DNA from: Saprospiraceae bacterium
Lineage (GTDB): Bacteria; Bacteroidota; Bacteroidia; Chitinophagales; Saprospiraceae
Assembly (NCBI GenBank): GCA_016713025.1
Contig: JADJPZ010000004.1
Location: forward strand, 310,001-374,000
Reading direction: 5' to 3'
Length of the DNA: 64,000 bases
Position 1 is the stretch's first letter. Every line of letters starts with the position of its first letter. Made by a program: the position numbers and the translations under genes. The notes under the pieces were generated by a model that saw only the letters and a list, made by a program, of their open reading frames with translations, was not told the DNA's origin and made no database searches. Positions 35,907-46,522 of this stretch are shown one piece after another.

Positions 35907-38291
35907 ATGTTTATTAATAATGTAAAATTTGCTTTTCGAAATCTAAAGAAAAATAAGTCCTTTAGTTTATTAAATATTCTTGGTTTAGCCATTGGGATAG
36001 TAAGTTCGGCACTTATTTTTTTATGGATAGAATATACTTACCAGCACAACCGTATCCTTCCGGGTTCTGATGAGCTATTTCAGGTCAAAAATAATCAGAA
36101 ATATGGTGATGATATCTATACGATGAGCGCAACCAGTGGTCCATTAGGTCCTGTGTTGAGTCAGGATGTGCCGGGAGTGAGTGGTGTGACAAGAATATTG
36201 AGTTCTGGTGGTGTATTTGGACATCATGACAAGAGCTTGAATTTCAATGGTGTATATGCTGACAATAATTTTTTTACACTTTTCAAATTCCCCATCGAAT
36301 CACAATCGGATCAATTACCTTTGAGTAAAAATGACAGGATTGCTATATCTACCAAAATGTCCGAAGCCTTGTTTGGTACAACCCAATCAGTAGGCAAAAG
36401 CATCATTTTAAATAAAGAAGAAAACTTTGTCGTCTCCGCCGTCTATGATCGGGTATCCGAAAACATGACCATGAATCCTGACTGGATCATTTCTCTTGGA
36501 AACCGATTTCTGAATGATGATTTTAAAAATAACTGGAGCCATTGGGGTGCTTGTGGCATGCGTACTTATGTGTCTCTCCAACAAGGTGTTGACTATTTAA
36601 AAATCAATCAGCAAATAAAAAATCTAATTTTCCAAAAATCCGGAGGTAATGTAGATCATTCTATATTTTTATATCCTTACTCACGATTATCATGGTACAA
36701 TACCTTTTCGAATGGCATAGAAACGCCTTCTGAAGGAACGATCAAATATATCAAGCTTTTCTTTTTGATAGCTATTGTTATTCTGCTCATAGCCTGTATC
36801 AATTTTATGAATCTTTCTACCGCAAAAAGCGAACATAGAGCAAGAGAAATAGGCTTAAAAAAAGCTATTGGTATCCATAAAAGTCAGTTGGTATATCAGT
36901 TTTATACAGAAAGTATTTTAGTTTCTTTTATTGCTGTCGTGTTAGCCGTTTCAGCATTGTACATCATCGTGCCCGCATTTGGCAATATGATCAATGTTCC
37001 ATTGACTTTAAGTTTTTTCAGTCAGTCCCACATTGCATTTTTCTGTGGTGTTGGTTTGTTTTGTGGTCTTCTAGCTGGCACTTATCCTGCTTTTTTTCTG
37101 GCATCATTCAAGCCATTGGAAGCACTTAATAATAGAGTCTCGGGCAATTCAGGCACTAATTTTATACGAAAAAGCCTTGTCGTATTCCAATTCAGTATTT
37201 CAATTGTAATCATTATCTGCACTATCGTAATTTCCAACCAAATTACCCACACCAAAAACAGAGATTTGGGATTTTCAAAAGACAAAATACTATCCATTCC
37301 TGTATCAAATAATTTATCAAAAAACTTCGATCGTTTTCGGACTGAAATGATCAGCAATGGCCACATAGAAGAAGTGGCAATGACTGATGCTAACCTGTTT
37401 AATATGTATAACAATGGTGGAGGATTTACATGGAAAGGATACGACAGTACAAAAGATGCCCTGATTACATTCAATGGTATGACTTCGAGCTATCTCAAGG
37501 TCATGGATATCAAAGTGACAAAGGGCAGAGGGTTTTATGAAAATCCAAAACAAGAAGAAGGCAATATTATCATTAATCCTGCATTAGCAAAACTGATGGG
37601 CGATGAAGGAAAGATAGGTGGTATAATCAATCGGGGAAACGATCCACCACTCACTATCATAGGTATCACAGCAGAGTTTGTGGTTAATGATATTTATGGT
37701 GTCGCAGAACCACTGATATTTTTTCCAAAAGACCAAAGTTCATTTGCGGAATGGAGTAGCATCGTAATGAAATTGCCTCATGATGGTAATGTAGAACACC
37801 AGCTTGAATCCATCAGAAAAAGTGTCAAATCTATCGATCCGGAAAACCCATTTAATTATAACTTTTTTGATGAAAGCTTCAATTATCAATTTAATGGTAT
37901 CATGTTTGTCGGTAGATTGGTTTTCATGTTTGGCTTGCTTTCGATAGCTATTTCATGTCTTGGTTTGTTCGGTTTGGCCGCATTTATGGCACAACGAAGA
38001 ACCAAAGAAATCGGTGTCAGAAAAGTGCTCGGTGCCACTGTAGCACAAATCATTGGAAATTTATCACTTGACTTCATCAAATTAATCGTGATAGCTATCA
38101 TCATTGCCAGCCCGATAGCTTACTATTTTATGGATGAGTGGCTCAGTAGATATCATTACAGGATCGATATCCAATGGTGGGTGTTTTTATTGGCTGCCAT
38201 CATATCCCTACTTATTACTCTTGTTACTGTTGGCTTTCAGGCTATTAAAGCAGCATTGATGAATCCTGTGAAAAGTTTGAAAACAGAATAA
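35907..38291 (+). CDS. ABC transporter permease, MacB/FtsX type (paralogue 4 of 5)
   Basis: 794 residues with the same architecture. It starts FINNVKFAFRNLKKNKSFSLLNILGLAIG; coupling segments EHRAREIGLKKAIGIHKSQ and RRTKEIGVRKVLGATVAQI; last bundle and end NPVKSLKTE. It is followed after 38 bases by the S41 peptidase gene, so the peptidase is probably in the same transcript. Confidence 0.9.
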   Translation: MFINNVKFAFRNLKKNKSFSLLNILGLAIGIVSSALIFLWIEYTYQHNRILPGSDELFQVKNNQKYGDDIYTMSATSGPLGPVLSQDVPGVSGVTRILSSGGVFGHHDKSLNFNGVYADNNFFTLFKFPIESQSDQLPLSKNDRIAISTKMSEALFGTTQSVGKSIILNKEENFVVSAVYDRVSENMTMNPDWIISLGNRFLNDDFKNNWSHWGACGMRTYVSLQQGVDYLKINQQIKNLIFQKSGGNVDHSIFLYPYSRLSWYNTFSNGIETPSEGTIKYIKLFFLIAIVILLIACINFMNLSTAKSEHRAREIGLKKAIGIHKSQLVYQFYTESILVSFIAVVLAVSALYIIVPAFGNMINVPLTLSFFSQSHIAFFCGVGLFCGLLAGTYPAFFLASFKPLEALNNRVSGNSGTNFIRKSLVVFQFSISIVIIICTIVISNQITHTKNRDLGFSKDKILSIPVSNNLSKNFDRFRTEMISNGHIEEVAMTDANLFNMYNNGGGFTWKGYDSTKDALITFNGMTSSYLKVMDIKVTKGRGFYENPKQEEGNIIINPALAKLMGDEGKIGGIINRGNDPPLTIIGITAEFVVNDIYGVAEPLIFFPKDQSSFAEWSSIVMKLPHDGNVEHQLESIRKSVKSIDPENPFNYNFFDESFNYQFNGIMFVGRLVFMFGLLSIAISCLGLFGLAAFMAQRRTKEIGVRKVLGATVAQIIGNLSLDFIKLIVIAIIIASPIAYYFMDEWLSRYHYRIDIQWWVFLLAAIISLLITLVTVGFQAIKAALMNPVKSLKTE

Positions 38292-38329
38292 ACAATTATT
38301 TATTTAAAAAAATTAAAAGCTCGACCATA

Positions 38330-39709
38330 ATGAAGTCAATAATAGTTTCAATCATGTTCTTAAGTGCCATGAGCGCATATTCTCAAGTCGAAATTCCAAA
38401 TACAATTTCGAAATCTGAGAAAATTTATGGACTGTCAAAATTTTGGCAAGAAGTCAATTACAATTTTATTTACCTTAACAAGGTTGATAAAAAAATGTGG
38501 GAAAACGCCTACAAAGAATATATCACAAAGGTGCAGGAAACCAAAAATGATTATGAATATTATCGGGAATTATCAAAGTTTTGCGCTCTCCTAAAAGATG
38601 GACATACCAATATTTTTTTTCCTAAAAATGTTCAATCACTCATCATGAATACCATGTTTGGTGAATATAGAATGTTTTTGAAGCATGTAGCGGGTAAAGT
38701 TATCATTGAGCGCGTAAATGAAAGCAAAAAAGATGAGATTCCAGTAGGGAGTGAAATCATTGAAGTAAATGGACTTAACACTATTGACTTCATGAATAAA
38801 TATGTGAAGCCATATATTTCTTCTTCTACTCATTATGTATTAGAAGACTATGCTGCCAGTCAACTTCTGAAAGGACTTGAAGGGGATACTTTCCGAATAA
38901 AAATCATAACTCCTAAGAATATTGTAAAGTCATTTACACTTGTACATCAGAAAACTCAGGAAGATGCCGTTTATCCTCCTTTTGAAAACGATAGCTTATT
39001 TGCGATGAAATGGATGGGGAAGGATATATTGTATTTGGCTCTTAATTCGTTTGCCGATAATAAAATCAATAGTGATTTTGAGAAAAATCTTTCTGAAATT
39101 TATAAAGCTAAAGCTCTCATCATTGATTTGCGAAATAACGGTGGTGGAAATACAGGAGTTGGGACTGGGATTTTGCAGTATTTTACCAACGATGCAGTGC
39201 TGCATCATTCTAGATATAGTACCCGTGAACATAGGGCTTCTTTCAAGGCTTGGGGAATTTACACAACACCAAAAGATACTATTAACAATGAATGGCAAAC
39301 AAAATGCTATTTGTATAATCAAGATGAGAAATACTATGACTTTGAATATAATCCTGATACCATAAAAATAAAAGAAAAAAGATTGGTAGTGCCAACTGCT
39401 GTTTTGATAGGTCATAATACTGCGTCTGCTGCGGAAGATTTTCTCATAAGTGCGGATAATCAAAAACATTTCACAAAAATCGGTCAAAACTCGTTTGGCA
39501 GTACAGGACAGCCGTTTCTCTTTGAGATGCCAGGTGGCGGAAATGCACGTGTGTGTACCAAAAAAGACACCTATCCGGACGGGAGAGAGTTCGTGGGAGT
39601 TGGTATAATGCCCGACATCGAAGTAATACCTTCACTCAATGATTATATAAATAAAAAAGACGTGGTACTTGAAAAAGCGTTGGACTATCTAACAAAAAAA
39701 TTGAAATAG
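38330..39709 (+). CDS. secreted S41 family (C-terminal processing) peptidase
   Basis: 459 residues with a signal peptide ending SAYSQ. The tail-specific protease fold is shown by ALIIDLRNNGGGNTGVG and by the nucleophile Ser in GHNTASAAEDFLIS (Ser near residue 366), followed by GQNSFGSTGQP and DGREFVGVGIMPD. A degenerate PDZ-like segment (PVGSEIIEVNGL) lies near residue 140. It acts outside the cytoplasm on unfolded or C-terminal substrates. It is embedded between permease paralogues 4 and 5, which hints that it processes or clears something the exporter handles; that link is inference. Confidence 0.9.
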   Translation: MKSIIVSIMFLSAMSAYSQVEIPNTISKSEKIYGLSKFWQEVNYNFIYLNKVDKKMWENAYKEYITKVQETKNDYEYYRELSKFCALLKDGHTNIFFPKNVQSLIMNTMFGEYRMFLKHVAGKVIIERVNESKKDEIPVGSEIIEVNGLNTIDFMNKYVKPYISSSTHYVLEDYAASQLLKGLEGDTFRIKIITPKNIVKSFTLVHQKTQEDAVYPPFENDSLFAMKWMGKDILYLALNSFADNKINSDFEKNLSEIYKAKALIIDLRNNGGGNTGVGTGILQYFTNDAVLHHSRYSTREHRASFKAWGIYTTPKDTINNEWQTKCYLYNQDEKYYDFEYNPDTIKIKEKRLVVPTAVLIGHNTASAAEDFLISADNQKHFTKIGQNSFGSTGQPFLFEMPGGGNARVCTKKDTYPDGREFVGVGIMPDIEVIPSLNDYINKKDVVLEKALDYLTKKLK

Positions 39710-39841
39710 TAAAACTTTATTTAATTTAGAAATGCCATAAATACAGACCTTACAATTTCACCTTAAACAAACTTGTTATTGGTAAAATTTGTAATAAACT
39801 TTGCTTATAACACTTATTATCTTAGCCTTAACACCCAACCA

Positions 39842-42256
39842 ATGCTTTACAATTACTTTAAAATAGCTTACCGTAGTTTCTTGCAAAACAAACTTTATGC
39901 TGGTATCAATATCATAGGATTAATGACAGCGCTTAGTGTGGTGATTCTCATCATGTTGTACGTCAAAGACGATTTATCATTTGATAAGATGCACAACAAT
40001 GGCAGCGATATCTACAGAATAGTGGCAGATGTAAAAGATTCGAGAGGTGAAGTAATGAAAACAGGTAATACTGGTATCATTCAAGGCCCTACATTCAAAG
40101 ATGAAATTCCTGAAATTGCAACCTTTTGCCGATTTAAAAATGGATGGAATACATTGGTCAAAAAGGGCAATGATGCATTTATGGAAGAGATGCTTTATGC
40201 GGATAGTGCTGCATTTGCCATGTTTTCATTTGATGTGATCGAAGGTGACCCAGTCAATCCTTTGAATAATATCCAAAACGTAGTCATCACGCAAAAGGTA
40301 AAGGAAAAATATTTCGGAGCTTCTGATGCTATAGGAAAACCACTGTACATCAGTGATGAAAGCAGAGAGATGACGCCATTTATTGTCGCAGCGGTGGTAG
40401 GTAATTTACCATCCAATTCCAGTATTCAGTTTGATATTCTTGCTTCGTTTGAATATATGTTAAACAATGATGAAGGTTATAAAGAATCACAGTCCTGGGC
40501 AAACTCCAGTCTCAACACTTTTGTAATGCTGCACCCAAAGACAGATGCTCTGTCTGCAAATCAGAAGATAGATCTGGTCACTCAGAAACATCTTCAAACT
40601 GAAATGGGTGAGAGGAAAAAGCAAGATCCGACATCTAAAGGTTATGATATAAAGTATCATCTCCAGCCACTTTTTGATATGCATCTTGATCCAGAATATT
40701 TTGCTTCCAACGGCATGAAAAACTGGTCAAATATCAAATACCCGAAAATATTATCTGGAATATCATTATTGCTCATTCTCATAGCTTCTATCAACTTCAT
40801 CAACCTGACACTTGCCCGATCATTGCAACGATCCAAAGAAATCGGTATCCGCAAGACATCCGGAGGGACAAAATCACAGTTGTTTTTTCAGTTTATCACC
40901 GAGTCATTTGTTTTGACAGCCATAGCTTCATTTCCTGCTGTTTTGATAGCTTATGGGTTATTGCCGGAGTTCTCAAAACTTACGGGCAAATACTTAGACC
41001 CAAACATAATGTATGCACCGGCATCTATTATACTTTACATTGTACTCATGAGTGTCATTGCAATATGTGCAGGGAGCTATCCAGCTATTGTAATGTCAGG
41101 ATATAGACCAATAGAAAGTCTGAAGGGAAAGTCGGTTTTTGGCTCAAAACAATATCTTCGTCAGTCTTTGGTAGTCATTCAGTTTGTGATAGCAGGTATA
41201 CTGATGATCGGGACAGCATTTGTGACCTTACAATTCAGATATATCAATGAAAAACCATTAGGCTATGAAACTTCCGACAGATATAGGTTTTGGATACCTT
41301 GGGAAGAAATCAGCAAACTTGCTACACCATTTAAAACGGAATTAAGACAGCTCAATGATGTACTGGCTGTATCCGCAAAATCTGGTGATTTTAATAGGAC
41401 AAAGTTTAAAATAGAAGGTGAAGACACCGATTGGATATACTATGAACACATAGATGATCAGCACCTTCAACTATTGAATATACCACTAAAAGAAGGCCGC
41501 TATTTTTCGTATGACTACGCACTCGATACAGTTTCCAATATTGTAGTCAATGAATCTTTTGTACAGAAAATCCTGAAAGGTGTCAAAAATCCACTCCAGC
41601 ATCCTATCAAATCCCGGGACGAGGTATATCAAATCGTGGGTGTAGTAAAAGATTACCATTACAGCAGTTTAAAAGAAGAGATAAGTCCAATCGTCTACTA
41701 TCTGGATAGGGGCACACAGGCAGGTATGGTCCACATTCAGTTTAAAGATGGTAGAAGCCGGGAAGGACTAAAGGCTGTATCTTCGGTTTACAAAAAATAT
41801 GTACCATTTCTTCCCATGGAGTACGAATCCCTTGAAGATTTCAGGATGGACCATTATTCTGAAGAGCTCACTGAAAAAAACATCATCACTTATACTGCCT
41901 TACTTGCCTTACTTATCGCATGTCTTGGTCTCTTTGGGTTGACTACTTTTATGACTGAACAACGCAGCAAAGAAATAGGTATCCGTAAGGTCTTAGGTGC
42001 AGGAGTTTCAGGTATAGCCATATTACTTACTAAAGATTTTGTAAGGCTTGTAGTTATTTCCATAATTTTAGCGATACCTGTAGCGTATTACTTTGTAAAT
42101 CAATGGTTAGAAAATTTTTCCTACAGAATTGGTGTGCAATGGTGGGTTTTTGCAATCGTAGCCATATTGGCCCTGACGATAGCATTTTTTACTGTCTTTT
42201 TTCAATCGATCCGAGCGGCATTGGCAGATCCGGTGAAGTCGTTGAAGACGGAGTGA
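39842..42256 (+). CDS. ABC transporter permease, MacB/FtsX type (paralogue 5 of 5)
   Basis: About 804 residues from ATG 39842. The frame is open 23 codons further to a TTG at 39773, but all paralogues start at the MLYNYFKIAYRSFLQNK-type helix, so the ATG is preferred. Same two FtsX modules with LQRSKEIGIRKTSGGTKSQ and QRSKEIGIRKVLGAGVSGI; ends DPVKSLKTE. It is the last permease before the 255-bp direct repeat and the 11-kb accessory block. Confidence 0.9.
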   Translation: MLYNYFKIAYRSFLQNKLYAGINIIGLMTALSVVILIMLYVKDDLSFDKMHNNGSDIYRIVADVKDSRGEVMKTGNTGIIQGPTFKDEIPEIATFCRFKNGWNTLVKKGNDAFMEEMLYADSAAFAMFSFDVIEGDPVNPLNNIQNVVITQKVKEKYFGASDAIGKPLYISDESREMTPFIVAAVVGNLPSNSSIQFDILASFEYMLNNDEGYKESQSWANSSLNTFVMLHPKTDALSANQKIDLVTQKHLQTEMGERKKQDPTSKGYDIKYHLQPLFDMHLDPEYFASNGMKNWSNIKYPKILSGISLLLILIASINFINLTLARSLQRSKEIGIRKTSGGTKSQLFFQFITESFVLTAIASFPAVLIAYGLLPEFSKLTGKYLDPNIMYAPASIILYIVLMSVIAICAGSYPAIVMSGYRPIESLKGKSVFGSKQYLRQSLVVIQFVIAGILMIGTAFVTLQFRYINEKPLGYETSDRYRFWIPWEEISKLATPFKTELRQLNDVLAVSAKSGDFNRTKFKIEGEDTDWIYYEHIDDQHLQLLNIPLKEGRYFSYDYALDTVSNIVVNESFVQKILKGVKNPLQHPIKSRDEVYQIVGVVKDYHYSSLKEEISPIVYYLDRGTQAGMVHIQFKDGRSREGLKAVSSVYKKYVPFLPMEYESLEDFRMDHYSEELTEKNIITYTALLALLIACLGLFGLTTFMTEQRSKEIGIRKVLGAGVSGIAILLTKDFVRLVVISIILAIPVAYYFVNQWLENFSYRIGVQWWVFAIVAILALTIAFFTVFFQSIRAALADPVKSLKTE

Positions 42257-42372
42257 ATCTATCATGAACATAGGACATAGAGTATAAAGCATAGGGCGAT
42301 TAGTTTTTTTATTTTTTTCCCAACCAAATTAAAAAATCATACGTCTATTAGTAAAAATAAAACATCATTTCA

Positions 42373-42735
42373 ATGGGCAACAAATTTTTGTTATTTTGTT
42401 TTTTAATATTTATTTTATGCACGAATGAAGAAAGTACTGAAAATAAAGACAATATAACTAATGAAGCTCTTTTCAAATATGACTTACCTGCTGATGGTTG
42501 TGATTGGCATTTCCATATTATCAGCAAATCAGAAATCTTGCAACTTGTAGAAGATAATGCCAGCAAGCCAAAAACCGAAATACTTAAAAAAGAAGCAAGA
42601 AAAGTAATTGGCCTGCCCAATGTTACTGTTGAACTTACCTATAAACTCACAGGCATAACCCAAAAAGTCCAATGCGGGTGGAATAAAACACAAGATATGA
42701 AGGAAATCAATATTGTGAAGGTGGAAATTAAGTAA
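42373..42735 (+). CDS. small secreted protein of unknown function (copy A)
   Basis: 120 residues with a hydrophobic N-terminus (LLFCFLIFILC) that could be a signal or weak lipoprotein signal. The conserved core reads KYDLPADGCDWHFHI...LTQKVQCGWNKTQDMKEINIVKVEIK-like, with two cysteines. The last 85 residues are almost identical to the protein at 53228-53575 (about four replacements), while the N-terminal leaders are unrelated. No family is recognised. It follows the fifth permease gene by 117 bases. Confidence 0.65.
   Translation: MGNKFLLFCFLIFILCTNEESTENKDNITNEALFKYDLPADGCDWHFHIISKSEILQLVEDNASKPKTEILKKEARKVIGLPNVTVELTYKLTGITQKVQCGWNKTQDMKEINIVKVEIK
42481..42735 (+). repeat. 255-bp direct repeat, copy A
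   Basis: Matches 53321-53575 at an offset of exactly 10840 with five mismatches in 255 bases and no gap (about 98% identity). It covers the 3' part of the small secreted protein gene. The match ends at the stop codon and begins inside the gene. Confidence 0.95.
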
Positions 42736-43137
42736 GTAGGAATGGTGGATATAACGTTCCCTATTATTTTATAAAACGCCAATCCTAACTAACATAAAAC
42801 TTTAGCAGCTATGCCCCTGAATTAAACCCGTAATATGCATCAAATCGCAAAGGTATTACCTTTAAAATAGTCTGTCAATATAACTTTTGTTATGTGTATG
42901 TTAGACTTGGAGCATTACTGTAACTTTGATTATGGAGAGGGGAGAGTTACATATGCATGGATGATCGCACGTTGAAATAAAGCTTCTAAAGCATTGAACT
43001 TTTATGCCAATATGCCACGAAAAAAATCAGCAATAAATGTTTAAAAAAAATAAATCCATACATTGTGTCCAATTCAGCCTGCTTCAGTCGTCATAAAGCT
43101 GTAAACATATAATTTTAATCTTTTAAAGAAATAAAAA
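42736..43137 (+). other. intergenic region after the repeat, no gene seen
   Basis: About 400 bases at the left edge of the accessory block. TAACTTTG at 42921-42928 matches the -7 consensus, but its nearest TTG is only 11 bp upstream and the next gene is 210 bases away, so I do not call a promoter. Nothing else is recognisable. Confidence 0.4.
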
Positions 43138-43482
43138 ATGACAGAATTTATGATGATTTTCAGAAGCGATTACAATCCATCGTTTAAACCATCGCCTGAA
43201 CAAATGCAGGCAAGCATCAAACAATGGCAGGATTGGATCGGAGGCATTGCCGCACAAGGCAAATTTTTAAGTACGAATCGTTTGGGTTTCGAAGGGAAAA
43301 CGTTGAAGCCAAATAATGTCATCACCGATGGACCTTATGCGGAAGTAAAAGAAATGGTGGGCGGCTACATCATTGTAAAAGCGACCAACATAGACGAGGC
43401 GATGAAATTGGCAGAAGGGTGCCCAATACTAAATATTGGCGGACACGTAGAGGTAAGGAACGTTATGCCTATGAATAACTAA
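43138..43482 (+). CDS. YCII/DGPF-domain protein, partner of ECF sigma factor
   Basis: 114 residues with the YciI-related fold and the signature ITDGPYAEVKEMVGGYIIVKA (the DGPF motif, here DGPY) after LGFEGKTLKPNN. In many bacteria genes of this type stand directly before an ECF sigma factor of the ECF42 group, as here: the sigma gene starts nine bases after this stop. Its biochemical role in that pair is not settled. It is cytoplasmic and small, with no sign of damage. Confidence 0.9.
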   Translation: MTEFMMIFRSDYNPSFKPSPEQMQASIKQWQDWIGGIAAQGKFLSTNRLGFEGKTLKPNNVITDGPYAEVKEMVGGYIIVKATNIDEAMKLAEGCPILNIGGHVEVRNVMPMNN

Positions 43483-43491
43483 GTTGAACCC

Positions 43492-44721
43492 GTGAACGAA
43501 CAAGAACTAATACCACAACTTTTCAAAGCAGAGTACAGAAAAATAATTTCTGTACTCTGTAAGTTGTTTGGTATTTTTCACATTGAAATTGCAGAAGATA
43601 TTACCAATGATACATTTTTATTAGCAGCAGAAACTTGGGGATTAAAGGGTATTCCCAATAATCCAACAGCGTGGCTTTACCTCGTGGCCAAAAACAAAAC
43701 CAAAGACTATTTCAAGAGACATAAGACATTTTCTGAAAAAATAGCGGTGGATTTAAATTACCATCAAGACCAAAATGAACAAATGGACGTTGATTTGTCG
43801 ATGGAAAATATCACTGATAGTCAATTGCAAATGATATTTGCCGTTTGTAATCCTGTAATTCCGACAGAAGCCCAAATAGGACTCGCATTAAGAATTCTTT
43901 GCGGTTTTGGTATTGACGAAATTGCAGAAGCATTTCTGACCAATAAAGAAACGATCAACAAACGGCTATTCAGAGCTAAGGAAAAACTTCGGGCGGAAAA
44001 TGTAAAAATTGAATTGCCAAATATTGACAAGCTTCATTCAAGATTGGAAACAGTATTATCAACCTTGTATTTGCTTTTTAATGAAGGCTATCATTCAAGT
44101 TCGCAAAATACGCAGATCCGAAAAGAGCTTTGTTTGGAAGCGATGCGGTTAAATTACTTTCTCATAGAAAATACGACGACCAATACACCCAATGTAAATG
44201 CATTGATGGCTTTGATGTGCTTTCATTCTTCCCGATTTGACGCAAGAAACAATCAAGCAGGCGAACCCATTTTGTACGATGACCAGGATAAAAATCTATG
44301 GAGTACTGAACTGATTGAAAAAGGAAATTATTTTTTAATAGAAAGTGCCAAAGGGCAGGAAATTTCAAAATATCATTTGGAAGCATCTATCGCTTATTGG
44401 CATTGCACTAAGATAGAAAATGCCGGAAAGTGGGAGCATATTTTACAGTTATACAATCAGTTGCTACAAATTGAATACTCCCCAATCACTGCCTTGAATC
44501 GTACCTATGCTCTATCAAAAGTTTTTGGAAAAGAATAAGCCATCCATGAAGCTTTAAAATTGGACTTAAATGAAAATCATTTTTACCATTCACTTCTGGG
44601 GAATCTTTATGTTGATCTTGATAACAAAAAAGCAAGTGAGCATTTAGCCACGGCCTTAAATCTAGCGAAATCTGATGCCGATAAATCGACCATACTAAAA
44701 TATCTCAATAAAATAAAATGA
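43492..44721 (+). pseudogene. ECF42-type RNA polymerase sigma factor, interrupted by an in-frame stop
   Basis: Starts at GTG and reads as a sigma factor: region 2 (AEDITNDTFLLAAETWGLKGIPNNPTAWLYLVAKNK), region 4 (LALRILCGFGIDEIAEAFLTNKETINKRLFRAKEKLR), then the long helical, TPR-like C-terminal extension typical of ECF42. A TAA at 44536-44538 ends the open frame after KVFGKE at 348 residues, but the same frame continues as family sequence (AIHEALKLDLNENHFYHSLLGNL...) to the stop at 44721. About 60 residues of the extension are lost. In studied ECF42 proteins the extension matters for activity, so function is doubtful. Confidence 0.88.
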
Positions 44722-44765
44722 CAGACTTTTTAATATTATCTATTTCATCCATTCAAATATAAAAA

Positions 44766-45485
44766 ATGATCCATTCAGCATCTGGCTACATAGCTCTTTC
44801 CCTATTGATGAACGTTATATTGTTTTTGATCGGCACATCTTCCATTCAATCAACTTTTACTAACCCTGCACAAAGAAAGTCTAAAAAAGTAACGCTTTTG
44901 GTTGGTTTAGTATTATGGCAAATATATATATTGATCATCGGAAAATCCGGAATATTGCAGGACTTCAGTTTGCCGCCAAGGGTATTGATATTTTTGGTAT
45001 TTCCGGCATTTGTTTTTATTGCCGCATTCTTAATCGCCAACAGAAACAAGGCTTGGATCCATAACATACCACCGCATTGGTTGATCTTTTGCCAGACCTT
45101 TAGAATAGCCATAGAAAGCCTTTTTGTTCTCTCTGTAGCTAAAGGGATTTTGCCAGAAATTGTCACCATAAAGGGCTATAATTTTGACATGATATTTGCA
45201 TGTACAGCGCCTATCGTTGGATATTATGTGGTGCGGAAAAATTTATATTACCAATCAATGGCCTTGCTTTGGAATTACTTAGGACTAGGAGTGATTGCTT
45301 CCATCATATTTTTATTTGTCACTGCCATTTATTTCCCACAATTATATGGAAGGGAGACATCTCTTTTTCCCAAAGAGTTTGGTTTGTATCCCTATCCATT
45401 AGTCCCGGGTTTTTTGATGCCTTCCGCTGTTTTTATGCATGTTCTATCCATCTTGCAGTTGATGAAGATTAAGGAAAAATTTTAG
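44766..45485 (+). CDS. seven-helix membrane protein, unknown function
   Basis: 239 residues with about seven hydrophobic helices (roughly 5-27, 44-62, 70-92, 105-125, 137-153, 166-190 and 212-232). The only polar conserved-looking stretch is PPHWLIFCQTFRIAIESLF. There is no signal or enzymatic motif and I do not recognise a family. It lies 44 bases after the sigma factor region and could be under the same control. Confidence 0.6.
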   Translation: MIHSASGYIALSLLMNVILFLIGTSSIQSTFTNPAQRKSKKVTLLVGLVLWQIYILIIGKSGILQDFSLPPRVLIFLVFPAFVFIAAFLIANRNKAWIHNIPPHWLIFCQTFRIAIESLFVLSVAKGILPEIVTIKGYNFDMIFACTAPIVGYYVVRKNLYYQSMALLWNYLGLGVIASIIFLFVTAIYFPQLYGRETSLFPKEFGLYPYPLVPGFLMPSAVFMHVLSILQLMKIKEKF

Positions 45486-45732
45486 TCTTATGTGAAACTT
45501 CTTTTTTCTGCACCAAACATTTGCAAGGGATAGGTTTATCATGCACCACTATGACGAATCTATGCTGCATAGATAATCAAAAGTATCCGTTAGGGTTGCA
45601 CAAAAAAAACTAGATTCCCGTGTTTTTTATTCATGTCAATATAGATTCAAAATTTAGATTCATAATTCGAATATAAAAAAATAATTATAACTTACCACCT
45701 TATTTTATTGATTGGCCCAAAAAATCAACGAC

Positions 45733-46522
45733 ATGGATCACCATAACCTTCAAATACAAACAATTACTTAACAAAGATTTTATGAACTTTGGGAAGAGAC
45801 AAGAAGTCATGTAACCGATGACAAAAATAAAATTTATCAGTTTTTCAAACCCTATATCGAAACGATTCCTAAACTAGTCCTTGGTGAATACACAACCATT
45901 TCCAAAAATTATCATGGTGGATGGTTCTGTTAAAAAAATGACATCTATAACAGCGGATGAACTAGTAGTGGCACGTCCTGAGTTGCTTTTCTCACGCTTC
46001 AAAGATTAAGACTTGATTTGTATTATGACCTATATTGCGATCATTTTTCCAAAAGTATTCAGTCTTGCTCCTGACCAACGGGAGCACTTTAACTTTACGA
46101 TCTACGCAAGAATAATGAATTGTGACAACGAGTACAAATGGAATAGTATCCAATATCCAGCCCTTTATTTTGACGAAAATGATCAGTTTTTATATGGTAT
46201 GGTACTCTACACCAACGTAGATCATCACATGAAACCAGATGTAACATCTATCATGACCTTGCTAGATGCAACCGTGCTAGACAAACAATTATTTACTTAT
46301 TATTCATCCACAGATCAACAATGGATAGAAAAGCCCTATCCCAATACTAGTCAGAGAGAAAAAGAAATCATTGGCCTGCTGAGTCAAGGAAAAGCTAGCA
46401 AACAAATCGCTGATGTTTTAGGCATAACAAAAAATACGGTAGACAACCATCGACAACGACTGTTAAAAAAATTTGCAGTTCAGTCAACTGCCGAGTTGGT
46501 AATTAAAGCCTTGAACCTATGA
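45733..46522 (+). pseudogene. PAS-LuxR type regulator remnant
   Basis: The frame from ATG 45733 stops after 12 codons, then continues as protein-like sequence (RFYELWEETRSHVTDDKNKIYQFFKPYIETIPKL...) to another stop near 45930. About 46013-46522 an open frame of 169 codons encodes the end of a PAS-like domain (FTIYARIMNCDNEYKWNSIQYPALYFDEN) and a full LuxR HTH (TSQREKEIIGLLSQGKASKQIADVLGITKNTVDNHRQRLLKKF). The 45930-46013 stretch between them does not join in any frame, so a segment of the PAS domain is deleted. The DNA-binding end could still be made from a TTG at 46013. About 250 bases before it (45486-45732) hold nothing recognisable. Confidence 0.75.

Noticed and set aside
42921..42928. 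Promoter TAACTTTG before the DGPF gene
   Set aside because: The nearest TTG is only 11 bp upstream and the gene starts 210 bases later.
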